The notes below the pieces were generated by a model, which was given only the letters and a program-made list of their open reading frames with translations, was not told where the DNA came from and searched no databases. This document shows, piece after piece, positions 50,929 to 60,569 of a stretch of 64,000 nt of DNA (position 1 is its first letter; each line of letters opens with the position of its first letter). A program made the translations under genes and the position numbers. Source of the DNA: CAWAMR01 sp963783095 (GTDB taxonomy: Bacteria > Planctomycetota > Planctomycetia > Gemmatales > Gemmataceae); assembly GCA_963783095.1 (NCBI GenBank), contig CAWAMR010000023.1:1-64000 (forward strand). The letters are read 5' to 3'.

Positions 50929-52424
50929 ATGTCCGTTCTACTTGCATCGGATTTGTCGAAGGTGGATCCACAGGAAGCCTGGCAACCGTGGGTACCCAAC
51001 GACCGGCAACCCTGGGACGCAAAGTGGGCCGGCCATCTCGCGCGGCGAGCTGGATTTGGAGCGAGTATCAAGGAAATCGAACACGCAGTTCAGGCCGGTT
51101 TTCCCTCAACGCTTCAGACTTTGCTGATCGGCTCACCGCAGGCAGTTCAACGTCTCAAAATGATGGAAGAGATCGCCGAGACCTTCGCAAATGGCGAGGA
51201 AATCCAATCCCTTCGCGGATGGTGGCTCTACGCGATGCTTCACGGAGGTCATCCTCTTCGTGAGAAATTGGCGCTGTTCTGGCACAACCACTTCGCTACC
51301 AGTATCGCCAAGGTTCAACGCCCGTCGTTGATGTATCGGCAGAATCAGATCATCCGCAAAAATGCTCTAGGGCACTTTGGGCCGTTCTTGAAAGAGATGA
51401 GCCGGGATGTTGCCATGCTGATCTGGCTCGACTCCAATGAGAACGTCAAGTCACATCCCAACGAGAACTTTGCTCGTGAAGTGATGGAGTTGTTTTCGCT
51501 TGGCGTTGGTAACTACAAGGAAAAGGACATTCAAGAAGCACGCGGGCGTTCACCGGCTGGCACACCGACTCCACGCAGGATGCTTTCGAGTTCAACCGCG
51601 AAGAACATGATTTCGGCGAGAAGACCGTCCTGGGCAAACGCGGAAAATGGGAAGGTGAGGATGTCCTGAACATCCTTCTGAAACAACCCTGTGCGGCGAC
51701 TTTCCTGGTCGGGAAAATCTATCGCGACTTTGTGAGCGAGACTCCGCCGCCGAAAGGCTTGCTCGACCCCCTGTGCGAGCAATTCCGAAAGTGCGATTAC
51801 GACATCGCAGCGCTGATGAAAACGATCCTCGGCTCCCAGCTCTTCTTCTCCGAACATGCGTTTTTGAAGCGAATCAAGAACCCGGTTGAGTTTACTCTTG
51901 GCGATACATTCTGCGTGGCCGGGGCCGGCGGCACCATCGGCCTTGAACGAACCGCTCGAACGAATGGGTCAGCCTTTGTTTGCGCCGCCGAATGTGAAGG
52001 GCTGGATTGGTGGAAAAACCTGGCTGAACAATTCAACCTTACTGGCGCGGAACAATTTCGCAGAACAAGTTGCAATGGGTGGATCCGGACTTCGGACATC
52101 CGATGGTCGCAGCGTGCGTCTTACGGAGGCTCCCAAGAAGGAGGCGTTCATCGATGAGAAAAGCCCCAAAGAATCCCCAGAACTTCCTCCACCCGATACC
52201 AACTTCGATGTCGTGAAGCGGTTTGACATGAAGAAAACCTCCGAACCAGCACTGCTCGTCAAACGTCTCGGCGAACTTTTCCTTCCCAGTTATCTTCCCG
52301 ATCGCGCAAATCGAAGCTGCAAGCGTTTCTTGCCGAAGGAAAGCCAACGGGCAAGAAACTCGATGTGCGCATTCGCGAGGCTGCTCATGCGGTCATGTGC
52401 ATGCCGGAATACCAGTTGTGTTGA
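50929..52424 (+). CDS. DUF1800 family protein (frame-broken)
   Basis: About 498 residues after joining. The family opening WDAKWAGHLARRAGFGAS, then LRGWWLYAMLHGGHPLREKLALFWHNHFATS, NQIIRKNALGHFGPFLKEMSRDVAMLIWLDSNEN, NENFAREVMELFSLGVGNY and, near the end, PLFAPPNVKGWIGGKTWLN are diagnostic. DUF1800 proteins are typically paired with a DUF1501 protein, as here (52622). They are cytoplasmic or unconventionally exported and functionally undefined. Frame changes near 51545, 51905 and 52295. No signal peptide is evident. Confidence 0.85.
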
Positions 52425-52456
52425 GCGGGTTTTTTACGCGCAAGACCGAAGGCGTC

Positions 52457-52584
52457 GGCATCCTGCCGCCGAGAGCTTGCAGACGGCGTCTGGAAGCCGC
52501 CGCTACGATCCGTTCCAGCCGCGTAGCGGCGGCATCCTGCCGCCGAGAGTTTGCAGACGGCGTCTGGAAGCCGCGGCTACGATT
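52457..52584 (+). repeat. Direct repeat of a GGCATCCTGCCGCCGAGAG element
   Basis: Two copies of about 53 bp (52457-52509 and 52531-52584) are nearly identical, from GGCATCCTGCCGCCGAGAG to GCTACGAT. They contain AGACGGCGTCT palindromes and fill the gap between the DUF1800 and DUF1501 genes. Confidence 0.9.
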
Positions 52585-52621
52585 GTTGCTTAGAACTTCT
52601 TGAACATCCCTGGAGAACTCC

Positions 52622-53919
52622 ATGAACCGCCGCGATTTCTTCAAAAACTCTTCTCTCATCGCCGTCGGATCGGTCGTGCCGGAATTCCTGTGCGCACCGC
52701 TCTGGCTGCGGAGCCTGGCAAAGATAATATCCTCGTCGTTCTGGAAATGACCGGCGGCAACGACGGGCTAAATACCGTCATTCCCTACACCGATCCCCTC
52801 TACTACAAGAACCGTCCCACCATTGGCGTCAACAAGACCCAAGTGGTAAAGATCGACGACACCATCGGCCTGCACCCGCGTCTCAACGGCTTGAGGTCGA
52901 TGATCGCGGAAGGTCACCTGGCGGTCGTTCAGGGCGTAGGATATCCGAATCCGGATCGATCCCACTTCGAGTCGATGGATGTCTGGCATTCCGCAGATCC
53001 CAAGCGACAGATCAAGTCCGGCTGGATTGGTCGGTGTTTGGGTAATCTGCCCAATAAGGATACCGGATTCCAGGCGATGCAGGTTGGGACGGGGAAAGCC
53101 CCGTTGATTCTGCAAGGCGGGCCAGGCGGGGTCATCAGTCTGGGCAATCCGCAGACGTTCGACTTACAACTCAGCGGCCCCGAAACGCAAGCGAAAGTCG
53201 CAAGAAATTGCTGGAAGATTTGAACGCGCAATCGAGTGGTCCCGATGACCTGACTGCGTTCGTCCAGCGCCGACAACTTCAATCGCTTCAAGCAGTGGCG
53301 AAGATTCGAGAGGCATTGAAAGACGATGGCAAGAATCCCGATGAACGCTGCGCGTTTTCGTCAAGGAAGAGATGAAAACGATCTCGGCAAGATGGACCTT
53401 AACCAGAAACTCGAAATCGTTGCCCGGCTCATTCGCAAAGGATTGGGGGCGCGAATCTTCTATGTGTCGATCGACGGTTTCGACACGCATTCCGGCCAGG
53501 CCGAAGAGCACGGCAATTTGATGTTCACGCTCGGCTCCTCCATTGCAAACTTTTTCAGCCAACTCAAGGTCGATGACTGGAACAGACGTGTTCTTCTGAT
53601 GACCTATTCTGAATTTGGCCGCCGCGTGAAGGAGAACGGCAGCAAAGGGACCGATCACGGCGCAGCATCGTGCATGTTCGTTGCCGGGTCAGCGGTCAAA
53701 GGGGGCGCGGTGGGCAAGCATCCCCGTCTCGATGACCTCGACGATGGCGACTTGAAATACGCGATCGATTTCCGGCGCGTGTATGCAACGCTCCTCGATC
53801 GGTGGCTTGAATGCGACAGCAAAGCAGTGCTCGGAAGCAAGTTCGATCACGTCGAACTGCTGGCGAAAGGCCCGGCGGCGAAGCCGAGCCGACCGGTAGA
53901 AATTCCCAAAATACGGTGA
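52622..53919 (+). CDS. DUF1501 protein, partner of DUF1800 (frame-broken)
   Basis: Starts MNRRDFFKNSSLIAVGSVVP, a Tat-type signal. Then, after a frame change near 52705: DNILVVLEMTGGNDGLNTVIPYTDPLYY, LHPRLNGLRSMIAEGHLAVVQGVGYPNPDRSHFESMDVWHSA, then FYVSIDGFDTHSGQAEEHGNLM, LMTYSEFGRRVKENGSKGTDHG and YATLLDRWLECDSKAVLG. These are the metal-site and fold motifs of DUF1501 (alkaline-phosphatase superfamily). Further shifts near 53215 and 53340. About 430 residues. Cotranscribed with the DUF1800 gene, the standard two-gene unit. Confidence 0.87.
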
Positions 53920-53976
53920 GGAGCAGTACAGGAATTCGGAACCAACACGCGGACGATTGCCCCAAACCTTGAGGCG

Positions 53977-54031
53977 GTTTGTAGTTCCGCCTTTAGGCGG
54001 CATTCTTCCGCCTAAAGGCGGAACTACAAAC
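53977..54031. repeat. Inverted repeat, CCGCCTTTAGGCGG family, second copy
   Basis: GTTTGTAGTTCCGCC... faces GGCGGAACTACAAAC across a short loop, between the DUF1501 and DUF3352-like genes. Same core as 5077-5170. Confidence 0.9.
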
Positions 54032-54106
54032 CCGGCAACCGGCTGTTCGCAACCGTTGGGTTTAAGCCTCGTCTTACAGATTAACCATTCACCGGGAGGG
54101 TTCTTC

Positions 54107-55964
54107 ATGTTTCGCTTGATCTTGGCGGGTCTCGCTGTTGCCGCCCTGCCCTATGCCCTCCGTGCCGAGGAGGTGATTCCGGAAACGCTCCTTTCCCCCA
54201 CAACACAAGTTTACCTTCGCTGGGATGGATACACCAAGCATCGGGATGCCTATCGCAAGTCGCGCGCGGGCAGATGCTCTCGGGAGACATCGGCAAGTCC
54301 TTTGACGGTTTGATGGACCGCGCTCAAACCGCGCTTCGGACCGGTCTCATCGGCCAGCCTTTGCTGGACGGCTCGCTCCCCGATGAGCTGCAAAAAATCA
54401 GCGACGATCTCAAGGCCACATTCAAGGTTCCGGGCTTGCTTTTGGATTCGGGGATTGTCGCAGGTCTCGAAATTCGTCTGCCTTCCGGTTTGGATATGAT
54501 GAAGTTGTTGCTGGATCGCAATGGCTCCAAAGAGTTGGCTCCCACGATCCAGGCAACATTCATTTTCCCAAGACTTGGCCGAAATCCGGAGCCGTTCGCC
54601 GCACTGCGACTTTTCACCAAGAAATTGAAAGTCGAAGAGCTCAAGCAGCGCGAAAGGACTCTTTTTGCCGTAGAGTTGCAAGACAAGCTTTGGGCTACGT
54701 GGTGGGCGGAGGGCAAACACTTTGTACTGGCGATCGGCAATGTGAAGCCCGAAACGGTCGCGGCCCACATCAAACCGGGTGGAAATGGGCTTACCAAGCA
54801 TCCTCTTTACCATCAACTTCAGGAATTCAAGGACTTTCCCACGGTCACGCGCGGCTTCATTGATGTGGCAGCAATCGGCGCTCTGGCGAAATTGGCGCTC
54901 AGGCTTGGCGCACCGGAAACGGCCCCCGCCCTGGAGGCAACAGGTATCCTTGGCGTCAAGGCCGTCCGACTCTATGAGGGGTTTGAAGGTGAATACTCGC
55001 GCGGCGCGATCGAAATCGACATTCCAGGCCCCCGCAAAGGACTGACCAAGATCTTCGGAGGAGCCCCGATCACAACGAAAGATCTGCCGCCACTGCCGGC
55101 CGAGGCGACGCGCTGGATCGTCGTGCGCATGGATATACAGTCGGTCGTGGATACGCTCTTGCTCATCCCGGCAGCCTATGGCGATCTGCGGGATTTGGCC
55201 GACCCTAAACAGCTCACTCCCGAAGAAGCACTGCGGATTCAGCGCGAGAAACTGTCGAGCCTCATTGACGACGCGATCGGCTTCAAGTTGAAGGAATTAT
55301 TCAATGCCCTGGGCGATAAAATGGTGAGCTACTCGACCCCCAGCGATGGATTATTCAGTATCGGTCAAGTGATCGCCGTTTCGGTCAAGGATGAGAAAGC
55401 GGTACGAAAATATATGGATTTGTTGATGCGTAAAGCGGAATCTGCTGCGGGGGGTGGAACGATTCGTATTCGGAAGCGATTATTCCACGGCGTTGAGATG
55501 CGCAAAATGGCCATCAAGGAACGCAGCCCTGTCACTCCTGCTTATGCCGTTGTCGATGGTTGGCTGGTGCTGGCTTTTCAGCCGCAACCGGTTCAGGGAT
55601 TCATCCTGCGCGCCAAGGGTGAACTGCCAACCTGGAAACCCGATGCCAGAACCGAGGCGACATTGGCCAAGGTTCCACAGGATCGGATGATGCTCCAATA
55701 CGCCGACCCGCGCCGGCATTGACATTGATGCTTAACACGGCACCGATACTTGGGGGATTGGCCTCGAGGCGGAACGATGCGTTCGACGTTGGCCTATTTC
55801 CCCACTCGGAGGCGGTGTGCAAGCCGTTGTTTCCAAATATTGCCTGGGCCCGTGATGACGGCAAAGTAATGCGCTGGGAGTCGAAGGATTCGCTGTGGCT
55901 GCCGCTGGAAATCGTTGGGCCTGAGATCTTTTTGGTGTATGCTGCGTTGGGAGCGGTCTTTTGA
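54107..55964 (+). CDS. DUF3352-like secreted protein (frame-broken)
   Basis: ATG 54107 follows GGGAGGG. A signal peptide (FRLILAGLAVAALPYALRAE) leads into PETLLSPTTQVYLRWDGYTKHRDAY. After a shift near 54270 a long regular alpha/beta protein follows: LPSGLDMMKLLLDRNG, LWATWWAEGKHFVLAIGNVKPETVA, GDKMVSYSTPSDGLFSIGQVIAVSV and PAYAVVDGWLVLAFQPQPVQGFI. After another shift near 55710 it ends MLNTAPILGGLASRR...ALGAVF. About 618 residues. The pattern matches the DUF3352 family, exported proteins of unknown role. It sits between two DUF1501 genes on the same strand. Confidence 0.75.
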
Positions 55965-56012
55965 TGAAGATCGAAACGCATCGGGTTCCGGTATCACAAA
56001 AGAGAAACAACC

Positions 56013-57395
56013 ATGTTGAATCGACGACAGGCTTTTGGTCAATTCGTTTCGGGACTGGGCGGCATCTCGCTCGCCTGGCTCCTTCAGAAAGATGATCTGC
56101 ACGCCAAGCCTATCGAAGCCAAGGTAAAGCGAGTCGTGCAGATTTTCTGCCCAGGCGGCGTCAGCCATCTCGACACATTCGATTACAAACCCGAACTCAT
56201 CAAACAAAATGGCAAAGCAATGATCGGGAAGGGCAAGCCCGATACCTTCTTCGGTCAGCCTGGCAATTTGATGAAATCGCCGTTCGCCTTCCAACAGCAC
56301 GGCAACTGCGGGCGCTGGGTCAGCGACCTTTTTCCGAATTTGGCAGGCTGCGTCGATGACTTGACCTTTATTCATTCGATGAAGGCCAAGAGTGCCAATC
56401 ACACTCCCGCGGCATTTCAAATGAACAGCGGTTTCGTGTTGAATGGCTTCCCGTCCATCGGTTCCTGGATTTCCTATGGTCTGGGAACCTTGAACGAAGA
56501 TCTGCCGACGTTCGTGGTCCTGCCCGATCCACGTGGTTTGCCGGCCGGCGGATCGATCAACTGGTCGAATGGTTTTCTTCCGGCCAGTCATCAGGGTGTC
56601 GCCTTTCGGTCAACTGGAGAACCGATCGCGGACCTGGCAACCCCCGCCAATACCAAGCCCGAAGAACGCAAAGCTGAATCGGGCTTACTCGCTGAAATGG
56701 AAAAAGATTTCCTTCAGGCAAATCCAGGAGATTCAACGCTTCAGGCCCGTATCCGATCCTATGAACTGGCCGCACGCATGCAATTGAAAGTGCCGGAAGT
56801 GGTCAATCTCGACAAGGAATCCGCGGCGACGAAGGCAAGTTATGGACTCGACAACAAGGTTACGGAAGGGTTCGGCCGAAACTGCCTGCTTGCCCGCCGG
56901 CTTCTCGAAAAAGGCGTTCGTTTCGTGCAGCTTTGGCACGGAGGGGCCTTTGGATCGCCGCGCATCAACTGGGATGCCCACGAAGACATCGTGGAAAATC
57001 ACCGCAAGCAGGCCGCGATTCTCGACAAGCCGATGACGGGTCTCTTGAAGGATTTAAAGCAACTCGGTTTGCTCAAGGATACTCTTTTCTTGTGGACAAC
57101 GGAGTTTGGAAGAACGCCGTTTACGCAGGGGCTCGGCAAACCGGGCCGGGATCACCATCAGCACGCTTTCACGGTCTTCATGGCAGGCGCAGGTTTGAAG
57201 CCCGGCTTTGCTTATGGAGAAACCGACGAGATCGGCTATGAAGTTGATCGCAATGAAGTGACCATCTACGATCTCCATGCGACGGTGCTGCATCTGTTAG
57301 GGATCGATCACGAGAAGTTGACGTATTATCACAACGGCATTCGCCGCCGATTGACCGATGTGCATGGGGAGGTTGTGAGCAAGGTATTGAGTTGA
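56013..57395 (+). CDS. DUF1501 secreted protein, 460 aa
   Basis: An uninterrupted member. MLNRRQAFGQFVSGLGGISLAWLL is a Tat-type signal. VVQIFCPGGVSHLDTFDYKPEL is the first metal-site strand. FIHSMKAKSANHTPAAFQMNSGF, FVVLPDPRGLPAGG, NCLLARRLLEKGVRFVQLWHGG, LWTTEFGRTPFTQG and GRDHHQHAFTVFMAGAGLKPG follow in the expected order. This subtype normally accompanies a DUF1549/DUF1553 cytochrome protein; here the neighbour is DUF3352-like. Cleavage of a sulfate or phosphate ester is suggested by superfamily only. Confidence 0.92.
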   Translation: MLNRRQAFGQFVSGLGGISLAWLLQKDDLHAKPIEAKVKRVVQIFCPGGVSHLDTFDYKPELIKQNGKAMIGKGKPDTFFGQPGNLMKSPFAFQQHGNCGRWVSDLFPNLAGCVDDLTFIHSMKAKSANHTPAAFQMNSGFVLNGFPSIGSWISYGLGTLNEDLPTFVVLPDPRGLPAGGSINWSNGFLPASHQGVAFRSTGEPIADLATPANTKPEERKAESGLLAEMEKDFLQANPGDSTLQARIRSYELAARMQLKVPEVVNLDKESAATKASYGLDNKVTEGFGRNCLLARRLLEKGVRFVQLWHGGAFGSPRINWDAHEDIVENHRKQAAILDKPMTGLLKDLKQLGLLKDTLFLWTTEFGRTPFTQGLGKPGRDHHQHAFTVFMAGAGLKPGFAYGETDEIGYEVDRNEVTIYDLHATVLHLLGIDHEKLTYYHNGIRRRLTDVHGEVVSKVLS

Positions 57396-57398
57396 TCG

Positions 57399-57590
57399 AT
57401 GGGAACCACAATGAGCGACGATTTTGAATTCCCACGAGAGAGAAAGCGGGCAGCTCACAAAAGCTATTGGTATTTCCTCGAGTTCTGGGCTTTCGTTATT
57501 GTCCTGATTCTGACAATTGTGATCATCTGGTACATTTTCAATTTCGGATACGTCGTTCAACCAAAGGGACGAACCTACATAAGAACTTAG
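57399..57590 (+). CDS. Small single-pass membrane protein, 59-63 aa
   Basis: A charged N-terminus (DDFEFPRERKRAAHKSYWYF) leads into one hydrophobic helix (LEFWAFVIVLILTIVIIWYIF) and a short tail. It begins 3 bp after the DUF1501 stop (start at 57399 or 57411), so it is probably cotranscribed. Not recognised. Confidence 0.6.
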   Translation: MGTTMSDDFEFPRERKRAAHKSYWYFLEFWAFVIVLILTIVIIWYIFNFGYVVQPKGRTYIRT

Positions 57591-57669
57591 GCTGCCCGGA
57601 TGAATTCTTAGGCGGTACAATGACGCGCAAGGGTATACGATGACTAGTTTTCGTTGAGGAGATACGTTT

Positions 57670-57890
57670 ATGTCGCAGTTGCTCGATCAGGCGGTCGCGG
57701 AAGCGCGAAAACTACCCGACCCTGAGCAGGATGCTATTGCAGCGCTCATACTGGAAGAAATTGAGGATGACCGGCGTTGGGAGGAGACGCTGGCCCGCAC
57801 GCCGGGAAAATTGGCGGCTTTGGCAGCTCGCGCCGAAGAACAGGTGCGTGCCGGTCGTTGCAGGACAGCGCGGGGTTTGACGACCTGTGA
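57670..57890 (+). CDS. Antitoxin-like small protein (frame-broken at the end)
   Basis: The ATG follows GAGGAG. MSQLLDQAVAEARKLPDPEQDAIAALILEEIEDDRRWEETL is the hallmark of a large family of short antitoxin-like proteins, usually 70-75 residues, that precede RelE/ParE toxins. As given the frame runs on to 57930. A one-base change near 57875 would end the protein SAGFDDL at 57890, the usual C-terminus. The RelE-like gene at 58256 may be its partner, although a membrane protein gene lies between. Confidence 0.7.
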
Positions 57891-57972
57891 ACTCCATTCA
57901 CCGAATCTTCGTCAACGTATCGATCGTTGACTCGTCCTTGATGAAGAAGTTCGACAATGGGAGGTTCGGTCC

Positions 57973-58194
57973 ATGCGCTTCATGTGGGGTGAAGGAGCAA
58001 AAGGTCTGTGGGTTGGAATGTTGTTGGGCGCGTTTGCTGGCCTCGGCGTCTGCATGTGGCTCATACAGGGTACGCTGTTATTTCCCGGTGATACAATGCT
58101 CTTTGGAGCGATCATCTGTGGCATCCTGGGCTTCCTGTTTGGCGAAACCTTTTTTGAGTGGCTCAAAGAGCGGTGGCACTGGTTTGTTGGGTGA
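57973..58194 (+). CDS. Two-helix small membrane protein, 73 aa
   Basis: GGGAGG precedes ATG 57973. Two hydrophobic helices (GLWVGMLLGAFAGLGVCMWLI and MLFGAIICGILGFLFGETFF) with Gly-rich faces, then a Trp/Arg-rich amphipathic tail (WLKERWHWFVG). Not recognised. It sits between the antitoxin-like and RelE-like genes. Confidence 0.65.
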   Translation: MRFMWGEGAKGLWVGMLLGAFAGLGVCMWLIQGTLLFPGDTMLFGAIICGILGFLFGETFFEWLKERWHWFVG

Positions 58195-58255
58195 TGCATA
58201 AACTGCCAAGACCGGATAGATGTCTCATCGATCATCGATCGCAAGGAGTAAATTG

Positions 58256-58561
58256 ATGCAAATTATCTTGTCGGAGCGCGTCAAAATCTTTCTGAATACG
58301 CTTGGCCATGACGATCGAGAAAGGGTTCGCGCCTGGCTTGGCTATCTCGAGAATTGGGAAGACGACGCATATGTGAAGTCGCAGTCGACTACGTTGAATG
58401 TGCGCGGGCAGACCGTATACATGTTTCGTACGAGCACCGAATTCTGCATTTTCTACACGGTCGACCTACAGGCCAAAACCGTTTATGTGGTGGCCATAGC
58501 GACAAAAGACACGATCCATGCGTCAGGCGGCGTCGTTGGCGTCTCTACTGGAGCATTGTGA
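58256..58561 (+). CDS. RelE/ParE-like protein, 101 aa
   Basis: AAGGAG precedes ATG 58256, making this start preferable to an upstream one. The sequence MQIILSERVKIFLNTLGHDDRERVRAWLGYLENW, then VYMFRTSTEFCIFYTVDLQAKTVYVVAIATKD, follows the RelE/ParE fold: two helices, a long strand with the Arg/Tyr face, then the closing beta-hairpin. Such proteins are mRNA-cleaving or gyrase-poisoning toxins. It abuts the Shedu gene, whose ATG is at 58561. Confidence 0.65.
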   Translation: MQIILSERVKIFLNTLGHDDRERVRAWLGYLENWEDDAYVKSQSTTLNVRGQTVYMFRTSTEFCIFYTVDLQAKTVYVVAIATKDTIHASGGVVGVSTGAL

Positions 58562-59193
58562 TGTCAAAAGACTTTACGGACGTTGCGTTCAACCACGGTC
58601 AGTTCAAGAAAGAGTTGGATCAATTCCGAGATCTCCTGACCGCAAAGAAGATCATTGATGAGCGGGAGATTCAGGAGTTGATGAAGGCTTCCTTGCATCT
58701 TACTGCCTACATTGGAACGACGTTTGGGAGTATCGGCGTAGCGAAACAGGTGGCTTACGAATTTCAAATTATGGGAGATTTCAGCGCGGACATCGTCCTC
58801 GGCAATCGAGAAAAGCAGTTTTGCGTCGTGGAACTTGAAAACGGGGATCCAGATTCAGTCCTTGAAAAGGTTGGCAAAAAAGCGACTAAAGAATGGTCGA
58901 GGCGCTTTGAACATGGATTTAGCCAGATTGTTGATTGGTTTTGTCATCTGGACGATTTCAAGAAGACCGACAGGTTTCACAAAAGCTTCGGATACGGCCA
59001 TATTGACTTCATTGGCATTCTGTTAGTTGGTCGGAATGAGGGTTTGGACGCCGACGATATCCGCCGGTTGCGATGAAGAACTCACCACGTGATCGTCAAC
59101 TCGCACCATGTGGTATGTAAGACCTACGATGATTTGTACAAAGAGTTAAGCGAAATATTCGAGCTTTATTCCACACCATCCTCTGGTGGTTAA
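58561..59193 (+). CDS. Shedu-type (DUF4263) nuclease-like protein with in-frame TGA
   Basis: The core GDFSADIVLGNREKQFCVVELENGD is a PD-(D/E)xK-like active site (Asp ... Glu-x-Glu) as in SduA/DUF4263 proteins of the Shedu anti-phage system. FEHGFSQIVDWFCHLDDF and GYGHIDFIGILLVGRNE follow as in that family. The frame meets TGA at 59074-59076, but the same frame continues RTHHVIVNSHHVVCKTYDDLYKEL to TAA at 59191. This fits the family C-terminus with Trp (TGG) expected at the TGA (RLRWR). The intact product would have about 210 residues. The usual Lys of ExK appears as Asn here, so activity is uncertain. Confidence 0.75.
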
Positions 59194-59264
59194 GCTCTTT
59201 GGCCGAATAAACGGATAACTTGCCAGAACGCGAATAGCCCGAATGCGAGAATGTGCTCCATCTT

Positions 59265-59366
59265 AGTGTTCAGTGTTCAGTGTTCAGTAATGCGGACTGG
59301 AGGCTTTTGGGAATCAACTTACGTTCCGCACTCAAACTGACCACTGACCACTGATCACTGACCACT
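59265..59366. repeat. Inverted/tandem repeat, AGTGTTC and CACTGACCACTGA words
   Basis: Three AGTGTTC heptads (59265-59288) face ACTGACCACTGACCACTGATCACTG (about 59337-59363). It is related to 19723-19793 and lies between convergent genes. Confidence 0.75.
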
Positions 59367-59368
59367 AC

Positions 59369-60520
59369 TCATCTCATCTTCGTCATCGTATCGATCGTTG
59401 ACGCGTCCTTGATGAAGAAATCCTTCCAGCTTGCGAACTGGTCGGTTGTCCCTTCCAGATCGTACTCCGCGCTGACCACCTGGCCGATAAATGCTTGCAG
59501 ATTTCGCGCGCCACCTTCCCCGGCGTGGTGAGTCGCCATTTCGCTGGTGAAGTTGAGCAGATCGTAGACCCGGCAGGCTGCCGGCAGAGTCCGTTGTCGC
59601 TTGACGCTGAGGGCATCGATGTTGGCAAGCCCATAGATTTCCGTCAGGTCGCCGGTCATCTGGTGGAAGTCTCGGAAGAAAGCCCCGTCCAGAAGCGATG
59701 CGCCGTCGCTTCCGAGCACTTTCGACTTGCCCTTACTCGGCGCGTTGCTCGAAAGTTGTTTACCGTGGAATAACTTCAGCAGCAACTTGTAGAGGCGATT
59801 CACCTCGGCAACCGATGCCCACGATCGAGTCGAGGACTCAAAGCGTTGCCGCAGCGCTGCAAAGCCTTCCTCGTTGTTGAAGCCCTCCAGGGCGCGCACC
59901 AGCGCGAAGGTCGCACCTTGAACTCCCTTGCCGGTGCTGAGTTCGCTACGGAACGCCGGGGTGAAGGCGATAGCACCGTTGGCGCATATCTGCCGAAGCA
60001 GCGACAGGTAGATCGCGGGCCGGCCGAAGCCGTCGATCGGCGTGTCGATCACGAACTTCGATCGAAAATCATCGCCTGCGATCGAGAAGGGCGAATCGTG
60101 CCGGGGTGCGTGGGTGCTTCGGACGATGCCGTTGGAATAAGAGTGCTCCTCGTTGCCGAAGCGGTTCAGCAGGCCACAGAGATCGTCGTGTCGCACTGCG
60201 GAAGTTCGTGGGTTGGTCACTGCCAACATGGTCGGCATCACGGCACTTTCCGAATTCTCGACGCACCAGCGCAGCTCGTCGTTGGGAGCTTTCTTGCTGA
60301 TTCGGTCAAAGACTTCTTCGTGGCCGAAGTATTTGAAGATGTTCTGCGTGAAGCCGAACCGGCATTGCAGGCTCAGCCAGAAGCGATTGCTCGGCTTGAC
60401 GGGCCGATCGTTCAACGTCAGATGATCGACAGCGGTGTGTCCTGCTTTGTTGACTCCGGCGCAGACCTTGATGTCCCGGAGTCGAGATACGCCATACTCG
60501 AAAGTCGTTGCTTTGGCCAT
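59369..60520 (-). CDS. DUF932 family protein, 383 aa
   Basis: An intact frame. The family core is visible: FRSKFVIDTPIDGFGRPAIYLSLLRQICANGAIAFTPAFRSEL, including the ICxNG motif typical of DUF932 proteins, which occur on phages, plasmids and in accessory regions. The C-terminal half is helical, ending ASWKDFFIKDASTIDTMTKM. No function is established; some relatives lie beside anti-restriction or helicase genes. Here it starts 50 bp after an SF2 helicase gene on the same strand, indicating an operon. Confidence 0.85.
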   Translation of the reverse strand: MAKATTFEYGVSRLRDIKVCAGVNKAGHTAVDHLTLNDRPVKPSNRFWLSLQCRFGFTQNIFKYFGHEEVFDRISKKAPNDELRWCVENSESAVMPTMLAVTNPRTSAVRHDDLCGLLNRFGNEEHSYSNGIVRSTHAPRHDSPFSIAGDDFRSKFVIDTPIDGFGRPAIYLSLLRQICANGAIAFTPAFRSELSTGKGVQGATFALVRALEGFNNEEGFAALRQRFESSTRSWASVAEVNRLYKLLLKLFHGKQLSSNAPSKGKSKVLGSDGASLLDGAFFRDFHQMTGDLTEIYGLANIDALSVKRQRTLPAACRVYDLLNFTSEMATHHAGEGGARNLQAFIGQVVSAEYDLEGTTDQFASWKDFFIKDASTIDTMTKMR

Positions 60521-60569
60521 GTTCAGATTCCTTTGAAAAAAGAGTGTTACTTATGGATTGTTCAGGTTT

